The notes beneath the pieces are model-generated. The model was not told where the DNA came from. It ran no database searches and was given only the letters and a program-made list of their open reading frames with translations. 64,000 bases of DNA from Natronoarchaeum philippinense (lineage in GTDB: Archaea; Halobacteriota; Halobacteria; Halobacteriales; Natronoarchaeaceae): the NCBI RefSeq assembly GCF_900215575.1, contig NZ_OBEJ01000004.1:79082-143081 (forward strand), given 5' to 3'. Positions 1 through 7,605 of the stretch are shown one piece after another; position 1 is the first letter of the stretch; each line of letters starts with the position of its first letter. The position numbers and the translations under genes were made by a program.

Positions 1-336
1 TCGAATGTCTTTGACCAACTGACGGAGGACGTGATACGAGCTATCACATCCTTTACAGCGAACGTGGACGGTGGTCAGATCAACTTCGTTCTCGGTTGCC
101 CAGACCTCGAGCTGTCGGGTTTTGAGCTCGACACCGACGGTCTTTCCCTGACCAGTCGGTCCGTAGATGAGGCAGTTGTGAGGAGTGCCACCCATCGTCA
201 CGGGACGCAACGCCATATGAAGCTCGCTGAGTTCGTCTTCTCGCTCCGGAAGTTCGGTCGGACGGTACGTCTGAGGGTCGGGTTTGAGGACATCAATATC
301 GTCGACGATTGTCGTTGGGGCCTCAAACGATTCCAT
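1..336 (-). CDS. Orc1/Cdc6 family replication initiation protein, N-terminal part (cut by window edge)
   Basis: The reverse strand encodes an open frame that starts at the ATG at 336-334 and runs off the left edge after 112 codons. The N-terminal region contains YRPTELPERE, a signature of archaeal Orc1/Cdc6 initiators, followed by the Walker A motif GPTGQGKT and a conserved cysteine pair (CKGC) shortly after. Family knowledge: these AAA+ proteins bind origin recognition boxes, usually next to their own gene, and load the MCM helicase. The region just upstream (337-900) has box-like repeats that fit this role. The C-terminal winged helix lies outside the window, so completeness cannot be judged. 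Haloarchaea carry several paralogues, and which one this is cannot be told. Confidence 0.9.
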   Translation of the reverse strand, partial: MESFEAPTTIVDDIDVLKPDPQTYRPTELPEREDELSELHMALRPVTMGGTPHNCLIYGPTGQGKTVGVELKTRQLEVWATENEVDLTTVHVRCKGCDSSYHVLRQLVKDIR

Positions 337-390
337 ACATGAGACAGATCCCGACCACATATAAAACCCCCTGCCATAGTGAACAGAGTG

Positions 391-415
391 AAGGGGGACG
401 TGGCAGAGTGTAATT
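391..415 (+). repeat. Origin recognition box-like element 1
   Basis: AGGGGGACGTGGCAGAGTGTAATT: a G-string followed by the shared AGAGTGTAA core. Same orientation as the 455-481 element and inverted relative to the one at 826-850. Confidence 0.55.
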
Positions 416-454
416 CCGGATCCGCTTGCTGTCTGTCGATCTACTTTCTCACAC

Positions 455-481
455 GGGGGGAGGGGTGGCCAGAGTGTAAAT
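455..481 (+). repeat. Origin recognition box-like element 2
   Basis: G-rich tract followed by GGCCAGAGTGTAAAT. Over about 25 bases it matches the reverse complement of 826-850 with only a few mismatches. Confidence 0.6.
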
Positions 482-825
482 TTGTTCAGACAGAGGGGGA
501 GGGGGGCGGACGGCGATTCGGTATAACTTAAAGCAATGAATTTATTGGCGTGTTCGCATCTGAGAGTCTATCGCTAAGATGTTGTTTTTAGCTGTTATAG
601 GATATGCTATGGCGTTTTATGGTATTGTTCTACTACACTACTACTACTAGAAATAGTAAAATATATAATAACGTGAATAGCGTAGACGTGACCGCACCAG
701 AAGTGTTGGTTCTACAGAACGCGTACGTACGGCCGCCTTTTGCGTATTTTGTGGCTCCAGCGGCTTTCGTACTACCTCCACCTCCGGTTCGTGTGGACCG
801 AGGGGGAGGGGGGTCTCTCTGAGCG

Positions 826-850
826 ATTTACACTCTGGACCCCCCTCCCC
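826..850 (-). repeat. Origin recognition box-like element 3 (inverted)
   Basis: ATTTACACTCTGGA followed by a C-rich tract. Its reverse complement is nearly the same as the 455-481 element, giving an inverted pair across the AT-rich core. Confidence 0.6.
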
Positions 851-907
851 CTCCCCCTCCTCCCCCATATTGCCACCTCCCACTCTTCACATCGGAAACG
901 TGGTGTG

Positions 908-949
908 TCTCGACAGGCTCGTCTCGACAGGCTCGCCTCGACAGGCTAA
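908..949. repeat. 14-bp tandem repeat, three copies
   Basis: The unit TCTCGACAGGCTCG occurs at 908-921 and 922-935, and in a diverged form at 936-949. It is the first of three consecutive repeat families between the putative origin and the gene at 1036-1296. Confidence 0.8.
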
Positions 950-950
950 C

Positions 951-1010
951 TGTGCCACAACATAACCGCCGCCCGAAAACTGTGTCACAATACAACCGAC
1001 GCCCGAAAGC
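951..1010. repeat. 30-bp tandem repeat, two copies
   Basis: The 951-980 unit (starting TGTGCCACAACATAACCGCC) is repeated at 981-1010 with four substitutions. It directly abuts the 14-bp repeat on one side and a 15-bp repeat on the other. Confidence 0.8.
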
Positions 1011-1040
1011 CGACTACGCGAAGGCCGACTACGCGCTATT
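1011..1040. repeat. 15-bp tandem repeat, two copies
   Basis: CGACTACGCGAAGGC (1011-1025) is followed by CGACTACGCGCTATT (1026-1040). The second copy runs into the stop-codon end of the small minus-strand gene at 1036-1296. Confidence 0.65.
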
Positions 1041-1296
1041 CTGTCAGTCGCTCGTTTTGCTGTGCACTTTCGCTCGTGGCAGTTCGCTGCTGGCGCACCC
1101 GTGCCAGCGCCTCGAAGTAGTGGTCGATCTCGCGGTCCCGTTCGTCCAGAATCGTCTCTAACTCCCGCCGAGAGAGTTCGACCGGGAACGTCATTGCAAC
1201 CTTGACGTCTTCGCCGTCGAGGCCGATCATCACCTGTCGGTCGCCGCCGTCGCGGTGCCAACTGACGTGTACCTGCTCTGGATCAATCGTCGACAT
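1036..1296 (-). CDS. Small hypothetical protein coupled to glmS
   Basis: An 86-residue acidic protein with no family that I recognise. The chosen ATG at 1296 lies one base past the glmS stop codon (1300-1298), so the two genes are almost certainly co-transcribed and probably translationally coupled. An upstream ATG at 1314 would overlap glmS by 17 bases. The first half looks like beta strands (HVSWHRDGGDRQVMIGLDGEDVKVAM). The second half is a charged helix rich in Glu and Arg (about residues 43-80). Function is unknown. The tail is glutamine-rich and ends in the short repeats next to the putative origin. Confidence 0.6.
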   Translation of the reverse strand: MSTIDPEQVHVSWHRDGGDRQVMIGLDGEDVKVAMTFPVELSRRELETILDERDREIDHYFEALARVRQQRTATSESAQQNERLTE

Positions 1297-1297
1297 C

Positions 1298-3223
1298 TTA
1301 CTCGACCGTGACACTTTTGGCCAGATTTCGGGGCTTGTCGATCGGGCGATCCAGATGATCGGCGACGTGGTACGCGACGAGTTGCAGTTGGACGTTCGCT
1401 AGAACGGCAGCGATGTCGGGGTGAGCGTCGGGAATCGTCAGCGTGGCGTCGGCGGTGTCGATCACCTCGTGGTTGGTCTCGCTGACGACCGCGATCACCG
1501 GCGCCCCGCGAGCTTGCACCTCGCGGACGTTGCTTAGCGTCTTTTCGGTGTGCCGACCGGTGAATACGGCGAACACCGGTGTGTTCGGCGTCACAAGCGC
1601 GAGCGGCCCGTGTTTGAGCTGTCCGGCGGCGAACCCCTCCGCGTGCTCGTAGGTGATCTCCTTGAACTTCAGCGCGCCTTCGCAGGCGACCGGGTGAGCG
1701 ACGCCGCGGCCGATGAAGAAATACGAGTCCATCCCGCGATAGCGGTCGACGACCTCCATCGCGCGGGTCTCGTCGAGCACACGTTGGACCGCATCGGGAA
1801 GCGTCGACAGCTCCGCGAGCAACTGGTCGTCCTCACCGCCGGCATCTGCCACGTCGCCGGCGATCCGTTCGGCCAGCAGCGCAAGCGTTGCGACTTGCGA
1901 GGAGAACGTCTTCGTCGCGGCGACGCCGATCTCCGGCCCGGCGCGGATGAACATCGCGTCGTCGCACTCTCTGGCAGCCGTCGACCCGACGACGTTGGTC
2001 AGCGCCAGCGTGCGAGCGCCCCGTTCGGCAGCTCGGCGCAGCGACTCTAAGGTATCTGCGGTCTCGCCGCTCTGGGTGACGCCGATGACCAGCGTGTCGT
2101 CATCGACGGGTGCGGGCGCCATGGCGTACTCGCCGGCCCGAAACGTCTGGGCGGCGACGCCGCGCCGGGCGAGCAACTGTTGGCCGTACAGCGCCGCGTG
2201 GTAGCTCGTTCCGCATGCGACGAACTGGATCGCAGAAACGTCGGTAAACGTGCCCGGCGGACACGCTTCGAGGCTGACACCCTCCGGGTTGTTCTTCTCG
2301 CTGTTCGCCCCGTTCGACCCCGCGTTGATGTCGCCTGAACCGTCCGCAACGTTTCCATCGCTGTCGTTCCCGCTGTCGATTTGCCTGCCGCTGTCGTCCG
2401 TGTCGTCGATCCGCCCCTCGACCGTCTGGGCCAGCGCGGTGGGTTGCTCGCTGATCTCCTTGCGCATGTAATGGTCGTACCGGCCCTTCTCGGCATCTTC
2501 GGCGACCCAGTCGACCGTCCGGACTTCGCGGTCCAGCGGCCGCCCGTCAGCGTCGACGATCTCGTACCCGTCCTCGGTGATCGACACGACATCGCCGTCT
2601 TCGAGGTAGACGACGCGGTCGGTGAACTCCAAGAACGCGGGGACATCGCTTGCGAGGTAGTGGCAATCCTCGTCGATCCCCAACACCAGCGGCGAGCCCT
2701 GCCGCGTGGCGTAGACGGCGTCGCCGTCGGCAGTCATCGCGGCGATGGCGTAGCTTCCCTGTAGCTGCGTGGCCATCCGTCGGAACGCGATGTCGAGCGC
2801 CAGCCCGCGGTCGACGTGCTCTTCGAGCAGATGAGGAATCACTTCGGTGTCGGTGTCGCTCTCGAACCGATGGCCGCGCTCGCGGAGATCGGCTTTGAGC
2901 GCTTCGTGATTCTCGATAATGCCGTTGTGGACGACGGCGATTTCCTCCGTGCAGTCGGTGTGTGGGTGGGCGTTTTCGTCCGTCGGCGGCCCGTGGGTGC
3001 TCCAGCGCGTGTGCCCGATCCCCATTGATCCCGAGGGTGGAGACCGCTCGATGCGATCTTTCAGGCGGTCGATTTTCCCCTCGCGCTTGTGGACCGAGAG
3101 GCCGTGACCGTTGCGAACTGCAACGCCAGCGGAGTCGTAGCCACGATACTCTAGGTTTTCGAGGCCGGTCAGCAGTTCGTCGACGGCGTCGCCGCGACCG
3201 ACTCGTGCGGTGATGCCACACAT
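1298..3223 (-). CDS. glmS: Glutamine--fructose-6-phosphate aminotransferase (isomerizing)
   Basis: This 641-residue enzyme makes glucosamine-6-phosphate from fructose-6-phosphate and glutamine, the first committed step towards UDP-GlcNAc and other surface glycans. Cys2 follows the initiator Met (MCGITARVG) and is the N-terminal nucleophile of the glutaminase domain (about residues 1-220, with NLEYRGYDSAG and HTRWSTHG). Two SIS sugar-isomerase domains follow (CGTSYHAA, TQSGETADT, GRGVAHPVACEGALKFKE), and the C-terminus LAKSVTVE is the conserved one. Between the two halves (about residues 272-322) is a low-complexity Asp/Ser/Gly/Asn linker, which explains why it is longer than the usual ~600-610 residues. 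It is probably transcribed with the small gene downstream. Confidence 0.97.
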   Translation of the reverse strand: MCGITARVGRGDAVDELLTGLENLEYRGYDSAGVAVRNGHGLSVHKREGKIDRLKDRIERSPPSGSMGIGHTRWSTHGPPTDENAHPHTDCTEEIAVVHNGIIENHEALKADLRERGHRFESDTDTEVIPHLLEEHVDRGLALDIAFRRMATQLQGSYAIAAMTADGDAVYATRQGSPLVLGIDEDCHYLASDVPAFLEFTDRVVYLEDGDVVSITEDGYEIVDADGRPLDREVRTVDWVAEDAEKGRYDHYMRKEISEQPTALAQTVEGRIDDTDDSGRQIDSGNDSDGNVADGSGDINAGSNGANSEKNNPEGVSLEACPPGTFTDVSAIQFVACGTSYHAALYGQQLLARRGVAAQTFRAGEYAMAPAPVDDDTLVIGVTQSGETADTLESLRRAAERGARTLALTNVVGSTAARECDDAMFIRAGPEIGVAATKTFSSQVATLALLAERIAGDVADAGGEDDQLLAELSTLPDAVQRVLDETRAMEVVDRYRGMDSYFFIGRGVAHPVACEGALKFKEITYEHAEGFAAGQLKHGPLALVTPNTPVFAVFTGRHTEKTLSNVREVQARGAPVIAVVSETNHEVIDTADATLTIPDAHPDIAAVLANVQLQLVAYHVADHLDRPIDKPRNLAKSVTVE

Positions 3224-3226
3224 CGG

Positions 3227-3460
3227 TTATCGAACCTCCGTGCCGGCGTCTGTCTGTCTGCCGCCGTGGTCGCCGCCCTGTCTGCCGCCGTGGTCGCAGC
3301 CGTCAGTCTCGCGGACGCGTGCGGGCCGGATGGACTGGGTGTGGCCAAGCCGGTTGTTGCGGACAGGCTGCCGGCTGTTGCGGATAGGCTGGCTGTTGCG
3401 GGCAGGCTGGTTGTTGCGTGTGTGGTGCGTTCGGTCGTCTCGTGAGTGCGTTTCGGACAT
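3227..3460 (-). CDS. Questionable repeat-encoded small ORF upstream of glmS
   Basis: A 77-codon open frame ending four bases before glmS. Its product is almost entirely Arg/Asn/Gln/His/Gly repeats (RNNQPARNSQPIRNS; DHGGRQGGDHGGRQ) and is basic, unlike the acidic haloarchaeal proteome. The frame is created by two DNA repeat arrays (3254-3301 and 3352-3418). It is more likely a repeat-rich glmS leader than a real protein. It is listed because nothing in the sequence rules translation out. Confidence 0.2.
   Translation of the reverse strand: MSETHSRDDRTHHTRNNQPARNSQPIRNSRQPVRNNRLGHTQSIRPARVRETDGCDHGGRQGGDHGGRQTDAGTEVR
3254..3301. repeat. 24-bp tandem repeat, two copies
   Basis: A 24-base unit beginning CTGTCTGCCGCCGTGGTCGC occupies 3254-3277 and recurs at 3278-3301 with one substitution, in the region immediately upstream of glmS. 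Confidence 0.8.
3352..3418. repeat. 18-bp tandem repeat, about 3.5 copies
   Basis: GGYTGTTGCGGRYAGGCT units lie at 3352-3369, 3373-3390 and 3391-3408, with a partial fourth copy at 3409-3418, in the upstream region of glmS. Confidence 0.75.
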
Positions 3461-3641
3461 GGATTTCTCGCGCGGTACGCCCCGGCGGTGCCGGGAACCG
3501 GATACTGACCCTGTCCGTTGGGGCGCCCTTTGTTATTGATCAGGTGCCATTACGGCAGAACATCCCTAGCACGGATAGGTTGGTTTTAGGACCTGTGAAC
3601 GGTCTGTGACGCGGCTCACTGACCAGAACAGCAAGCCTCCC

Positions 3642-3690
3642 CTAGCTCGCCACGCCCACTAGCTCGTCACATGCCTAGCTCGCCATTGAG
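3642..3690. repeat. Short CTAGCTCGYCA direct repeats, three copies
   Basis: CTAGCTCGYCA starts at 3642, 3659 and 3675, a spacing of 16-17 bases. The last copy contains the stop codon of the DUF7344 gene. Possibly a relic of replication slippage. Confidence 0.5.
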
Positions 3691-4265
3691 TGCGCCACAG
3701 CACAGCCCGACAGCGCTGCGATCATGCCCAACACGATCGCCGTCTGGATCCACGCAGCGGGGAACAGCCCGGCCTGTCCGATCAGAAAGAGCCCGGCACC
3801 GATGAGCGTGATGCTCAGGTAGTACCGCGGCCAGACGGTCTCATCGTTGCTCTGGTTGTCGAGGTACTCGTCGAGTTGGTCGGCGTTCTCGCCCAACTCG
3901 ATCGTTCCGCGGTTGCGATCGAAGGCGACGATGTCGGCGTCGTCCATCTTCGGTAGGTGGCACTGATAGAGCCCGACGTACACCCGCTTTCGCTCCCCCG
4001 AGGTCAGCGCTGCGACCGATTTGTCGTTTTCGAGCGCGGCGACATGTTCCGCGAGCTCGCCGAGGTCGACGGAGTCGTTCTCCTCTCGCCTGACGTATCG
4101 CAGTACGAGCCGCCTGCGCTTGTTTTTCAGTATCTCGAAGACGATGTCGAGCGGCAGCGGCTCGGGCTCGACCGCTTGCTCTTCTTCAGCCTCTTCGTTC
4201 TGTTCACCGTCGCCCCCGTCGCCCGTGCGTTCCGTCTCCGGAACGTCCAGATCACTGCTGGTCAT
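3675..4265 (-). CDS. DUF7344 domain protein with two membrane helices
   Basis: A 196-residue haloarchaeal protein. Residues 1-36 are an acidic, disordered tail. Residues about 38-130 are a winged-helix-like DUF7344 domain (ILKNKRRRLVLRYV, VGLYQCHLPKMDDADIVAFDRNRGTIEL). Residues about 145-190 form two membrane helices (YYLSITLIGAGLFLIGQAGLF and the next, ending in a short cytoplasmic tail). Family knowledge: such proteins are predicted membrane-tethered DNA-binding or signalling proteins of unproven role. A soluble relative is divergently encoded at 4720-5121 and shares the HLPK(M/L)DDAD motif, so the two may be related by duplication. Confidence 0.85.
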   Translation of the reverse strand: MTSSDLDVPETERTGDGGDGEQNEEAEEEQAVEPEPLPLDIVFEILKNKRRRLVLRYVRREENDSVDLGELAEHVAALENDKSVAALTSGERKRVYVGLYQCHLPKMDDADIVAFDRNRGTIELGENADQLDEYLDNQSNDETVWPRYYLSITLIGAGLFLIGQAGLFPAAWIQTAIVLGMIAALSGCAVAHSMAS

Positions 4266-4719
4266 ACACCCCGTTCTCGTACATTGCCACCACTTGGTTC
4301 GTTGTGTGCTCGCACGATTCGTACATCCCCATCATGTTCTCTCGGTGACTTGCTGTCGTTTCTCCCCGTAGACAGACCGTTGTGTCCGTCGCCGTCGTTC
4401 TGTACGATTGAGTAATCAACCCCCCTCATTTTAAAGTTAATTAAACCAAGGTGATGCTTCCGAAGTTTCTTGAGTGGGTCTCCCTACTCGCTGCAACTGA
4501 CTCGCTACTCGATCGCTGTCATAGGTAGGTCGCCGCTACGAGTTTCGGCATCGAGAGGTCGTGTCCGACTCGTATCGCCGCTACGGCGCCGCCAGTGATC
4601 TACTGGCGGGCCACCGCGATGATCGACCGCCTCGACCGTCGAGTAGGTCATCGCTACCGACAGTTTCGATTGACAAGGAAACGTATACTTACATCCGGGA
4701 GGCGAGCAGTTCGACAGCG
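4266..4719. other. Divergent intergenic region between DUF7344 genes
   Basis: I see no coding sequence that I would defend here. An AT-rich island at 4428-4447 (TTTTAAAGTTAATTAAA) could hold the promoter for the minus-strand gene, though it is about 165 bases from that start. A TATA-like GTATACTTA at 4683-4691 sits about 30 bases before the ATG at 4720, the spacing of a leaderless haloarchaeal promoter. Confidence 0.5.
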
Positions 4720-5121
4720 ATGTCGGAGAACGACGGTCCCGAACTAGGTGACACATCGCTCGACGCGTCTGCTGACCGCGGCGACGCCGCTATCGGCTTC
4801 GATCAGTTGTTTTCGCTCCTTGCGAGCGCTCGACGCCGACACGCACTGTACTGTCTCGCGGCGGCGACGGCGTCGTCGACGTTGACTACGGCCGAACTGG
4901 CAGACCGGCTCGCCGTCCTCGAAGCACGCGCAACGGACGACCGACCCTCGCGTACCGAGATTGAACTGACGCTGCGTCATTCCCACCTTCCAAAACTCGA
5001 CGACGCCGACGTGATCGACTACGATCCCGAGCAGTCGGTCGTGCTCTATCGCGGTGGACGACGTGCGGATCGGTGGATCGACCGAGTAATGGACGCAGAA
5101 CTCGCCACGACACCGGACTGA
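4720..5121 (+). CDS. DUF7344 domain protein, soluble
   Basis: A 133-residue acidic protein. After about 20 disordered residues comes FDQLFSLLASARRRHALYCLA, the helix that opens the DUF7344 winged-helix-like domain, then a conserved HSHLPKLDDADVIDYDPEQ wing. There is no membrane segment. I chose the ATG at 4720 because the domain begins shortly after it and a TATA-like GTATACTTA lies about 30 bases upstream. The frame stays open back to 4561, but that extension is basic and poorly coding. By analogy to winged-helix proteins it could be a small transcription regulator, but no function is established. Confidence 0.8.
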   Translation: MSENDGPELGDTSLDASADRGDAAIGFDQLFSLLASARRRHALYCLAAATASSTLTTAELADRLAVLEARATDDRPSRTEIELTLRHSHLPKLDDADVIDYDPEQSVVLYRGGRRADRWIDRVMDAELATTPD

Positions 5122-5242
5122 ACGGTCGTTTTTGCTGTAATCTCGGCGTTTTCGCCACAATGTTTTTATCGCCCGAGGTATTCTACCATATGACAGGGAT
5201 GCGTTCCCGAGTAGCCGTGGTGCCAGCAACCCACTTGCCCCC

Positions 5243-5536
5243 ATGAAAGATACAGACTACCACGCCGGCCGCGGCGGGCCCAGCTCCGACGAGCATCGAT
5301 TCGAGTGGGACGAGGACGCTCCGCCCAGCGTTGCCGTCATTGAGGCGGTCGCGTCTATCTCCGATCGTGACCCGATCGAACTGGATCCATTACACGGATA
5401 CGTCGACCCCGACGCTCTCGACGCCATCTTCGAGCGCGACGACGCCAACCCCGTGATCGGTCGGGTTTCATTTCGATTTGAGGAGCATCTCGTCGTCGTC
5501 AACAGCGCTGGCGAGATTCTCGTGTACCCTCCGTGA
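5243..5536 (+). CDS. HalOD1 output domain protein
   Basis: A 97-residue acidic protein whose residues about 27-95 match the HalOD1 output domain: SVAVIEAVASISDRDPIELDPLHGYVDPDALDAIF, then FRFEEHLVVVNSAGEILVY. HalOD1 is found almost only in haloarchaea, as a stand-alone protein or as the output of two-component receivers, and its biochemical activity is unknown. A second stand-alone HalOD1 gene lies at 23430-23696, between two sulfatase genes. Confidence 0.85.
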   Translation: MKDTDYHAGRGGPSSDEHRFEWDEDAPPSVAVIEAVASISDRDPIELDPLHGYVDPDALDAIFERDDANPVIGRVSFRFEEHLVVVNSAGEILVYPP

Positions 5537-5678
5537 CCACGCTCCGATTTCTGTCATCGCCTCGTGACTCTGGTCGTCGTTTAGCCGCCGCACCACTTCC
5601 CCGGAAGAAATTGGGCCGCGAGCGTGCCGCCGAAGCCGAGCATCGCAACCATCTCAACTGCAGTGTTCTCTCGCGGCG

Positions 5679-6641
5679 TTACTGTTCGCCCATCGCCTCG
5701 ACTTGCTCTTGATATCGGTTCCTGATCGTGACGACGGTGACCTGCGCCACGTCGGCGACCTCCCGTTGGGTGAGCTCCTGATCGCAGCGCTGGGCAGCCA
5801 GATAGATCGCCGCTGCCGCACAGCCCGTTGGGGATTTCCCGGAGTGGAGACCGCTTTTGACGGTCACGTCGACAATTTCCTTTGCGAGCTGTCGGACCTC
5901 TTCGTCGATCTCGAGTTGGGAGCAAAACCGCGGCAGGTACTGCTTGGGATCGACCGGCTCCATCACGAGATTCAACTGCTGAGAGATGTGTCGGTACGTC
6001 CTTCCGATCTCCTTTCGCTCGACTCGGGAGACCTCCGCGACTTCGTCGAGACTGCGAGGGATCTCTTCCTGCCGACAGGCGGCATACAGCGCTGCCGTCG
6101 CGACGCCCTCGATCGAGCGCCCTCGGATCAGGTCGGCGTCGAGCGCCTTCTGGTAGATGACGCTTGCGACCTCTCGGACCGAGTGTGGCACGCCGAGCGC
6201 GCTCGACATCCGCGAGATTTCCGAGAGCGCCTGTTTGAGGTTTCGCTCACCGGCATCGCCGGTTCGGATCCGCTGTTGCCACTTGCGCAGCCGTCGCATT
6301 CGGCTGCGCTGTTCCGGTCTGATCGTCCGTCCGTGGGCGTCCTTGTCTCGCCAGTCGATTTTGGTCGTCAGCCCCTGATCGTGCATCAACTCGGTCGTCG
6401 GTGCACCCACGCGGGAGCGCTCTTGACGCTCTGAGTGGTTGAACGCCCGCCACTCCGGGCCGTAGTCGATTGTCTCGTCTTCGACGACCAGACCGCACTC
6501 GTCGCAGACGAGCTCGTGCCGATCGGAGTTGTGAACGAGCGTTCCCGAGTTACACTCGGAACACGTCGACCCTTCGCGGGCCTCCTCTTCTGTTTCGTCC
6601 CCGTGTTGCTTCGGTCGGCTGTATGTGTTTATTTTTGACAT
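5679..6641 (-). CDS. Transcription initiation factor TFB
   Basis: A 320-residue TFIIB homologue that bridges TBP-bound promoter DNA and RNA polymerase. The N-terminal zinc ribbon uses Cys27, Cys30, Cys46 and Cys49 (CSEC and CDEC). The B-reader/linker follows (EWRAFNHSERQERSRVGAP). Two cyclin folds occupy about residues 125-215 and 220-312 (ISRMSSALGVP, SIEGVATAALYAACRQEEIPRS; SGKSPTGCAAAAIYLAAQ, TQREVADVAQVTVVTIRNRY). Haloarchaea have several TFBs with differing regulons, and which paralogue this is cannot be assigned. A TATA-like ATTTATATTG (6677-6686) lies about 40 bases before the start codon on the minus strand. Confidence 0.97.
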   Translation of the reverse strand: MSKINTYSRPKQHGDETEEEAREGSTCSECNSGTLVHNSDRHELVCDECGLVVEDETIDYGPEWRAFNHSERQERSRVGAPTTELMHDQGLTTKIDWRDKDAHGRTIRPEQRSRMRRLRKWQQRIRTGDAGERNLKQALSEISRMSSALGVPHSVREVASVIYQKALDADLIRGRSIEGVATAALYAACRQEEIPRSLDEVAEVSRVERKEIGRTYRHISQQLNLVMEPVDPKQYLPRFCSQLEIDEEVRQLAKEIVDVTVKSGLHSGKSPTGCAAAAIYLAAQRCDQELTQREVADVAQVTVVTIRNRYQEQVEAMGEQ

Positions 6642-7307
6642 GGTTGCGTCGGAGCCGTTCGTCCCCTCGAGGATACATTTATATTGGATGGCACCGCTGA
6701 GGGGTACTTAATCATCAGTGCTGTTCGTTAGCGTAACGGCGTCTCGCACCCTTAGTTATAAACTCGCTACAGCGAACCGCTGCGAACGTCCGGAAGCTTA
6801 CCGCGGCGGCGGATTATACGGTGTCTACGCTAAGTATGCACTACCGACCTCACGCTGCGCGTAGTGCGCCGACATGACAACGAACTGCCTCCCGACTCCA
6901 CGGAGTCGCTTCGGTCAGTTGCTGACAGCAGACAGTGCCGCTACTTCGATCTCACTAACTGGCCCCAAACGTCCGGTGGCAGCGACGGTGTGTTCGTTCT
7001 CTCCCACAGTGCCCGTAGAAATAACTCTATACCATACATTATTTTTATTTTATACTTCAATCGACAGCTGTCGAACCTCGGACCGGGAGTCACAGTAATA
7101 AATCACGGCACAGTCGATCACCAGCACTGCGTTGTTCGCGGACTCCAACGGCCAACATCGAAACACCTCCGACGAATCGTTCGCTGATCGCTTGCGCTCC
7201 TCCGGAGGCCGGGCTTTTGACAGCTGTTAGCTGCAGTATATACAAACCGTGCGCGAACCCATCCCGCATAGTACGTTCGGAGAGCACGTACGGTGTTTCC
7301 GTCTGGC

Positions 7308-7376
7308 TTCTGTCCGTTCTCCAGCCTTGTTTCTGTCCGTTCTCCGGCCTTGTTTCTGTCCGTTCTCCAGCCTCGC
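7308..7376. repeat. 23-bp tandem repeat, three copies
   Basis: Units at 7308-7330, 7331-7353 and 7354-7376 share TTCTGTCCGTTCTC and differ at only a few positions. The block lies in non-coding DNA 230 bases before the GH2 mini-ORF. Confidence 0.85.
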
Positions 7377-7575
7377 TCTGTCGGCTCCCGAGTCCCGTTT
7401 CTGCCCATTTTTGGGCTGTCGCGGTGATCACCGTCTAATCAATCGGGAGCCGAAGCACGAGGCGATGCCACTGCTCTGTTCCACCTACTGCCTACCTGCT
7501 CGTCTTCCCTGCATCTCACCCCGATTACACCAAAGCACCATCTATATATTCCTGTTGGAAATATTTCACACTACC

Positions 7576-7583
7576 TTTTTATA
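7576..7583 (+). promoter_or_regulatory. TATA box for the mini-ORF / GH2 transcript
   Basis: TTTTTATA lies 23-30 bases before the ATG at 7606, which places the expected start of transcription at or beside that ATG (leaderless), and 55 bases before the GTG of the GH2 gene. Confidence 0.5.
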
Positions 7584-7605
7584 CGAACAGTTGACAACTC
7601 ATCGT

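Larger units (their letters stand above)
337..900. other. Probable replication origin next to orc1/cdc6
   Basis: No convincing gene is present in this 560-base stretch. It holds three copies of an element made of a G-string followed by AGAGTGTAA(A)T: two on the plus strand (391-415, 455-481) and one inverted (826-850). They flank an AT-rich core (about 530-690), where duplex unwinding would be easiest. Further G-strings lie at 493-508 and 801-813. Haloarchaeal origins typically have an orc1/cdc6 gene beside inverted origin recognition boxes with G-string ends around an AT-rich unwinding element, and this arrangement matches. Whether it fires is not shown by sequence. Confidence 0.7.
6642..7605. 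other. Gene-poor intergenic region between TFB and the GH2 gene
   Basis: About 960 bases with no ORF that looks like a real protein; the longer frames encode repeat or compositionally odd peptides. It contains the TFB promoter near 6680, several AT-rich patches (about 7020-7060, 7545-7585), and a threefold 23-bp repeat at 7308-7376. TTTTTATA at 7576-7583 is a probable promoter for the downstream mini-ORF and GH2 gene. Confidence 0.5.

Noticed and set aside
31..342. Plus-strand open frame of 103 codons at the left edge
   Set aside because: It is antisense to the Orc1/Cdc6 gene, whose Walker A and signature motifs are clear on the minus strand.
7090..7431. Minus-strand frames encoding ERTETRPENGQ-like repeats
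   Set aside because: The frames are produced by the 23-bp DNA repeat and show no haloarchaeal coding character outside it.
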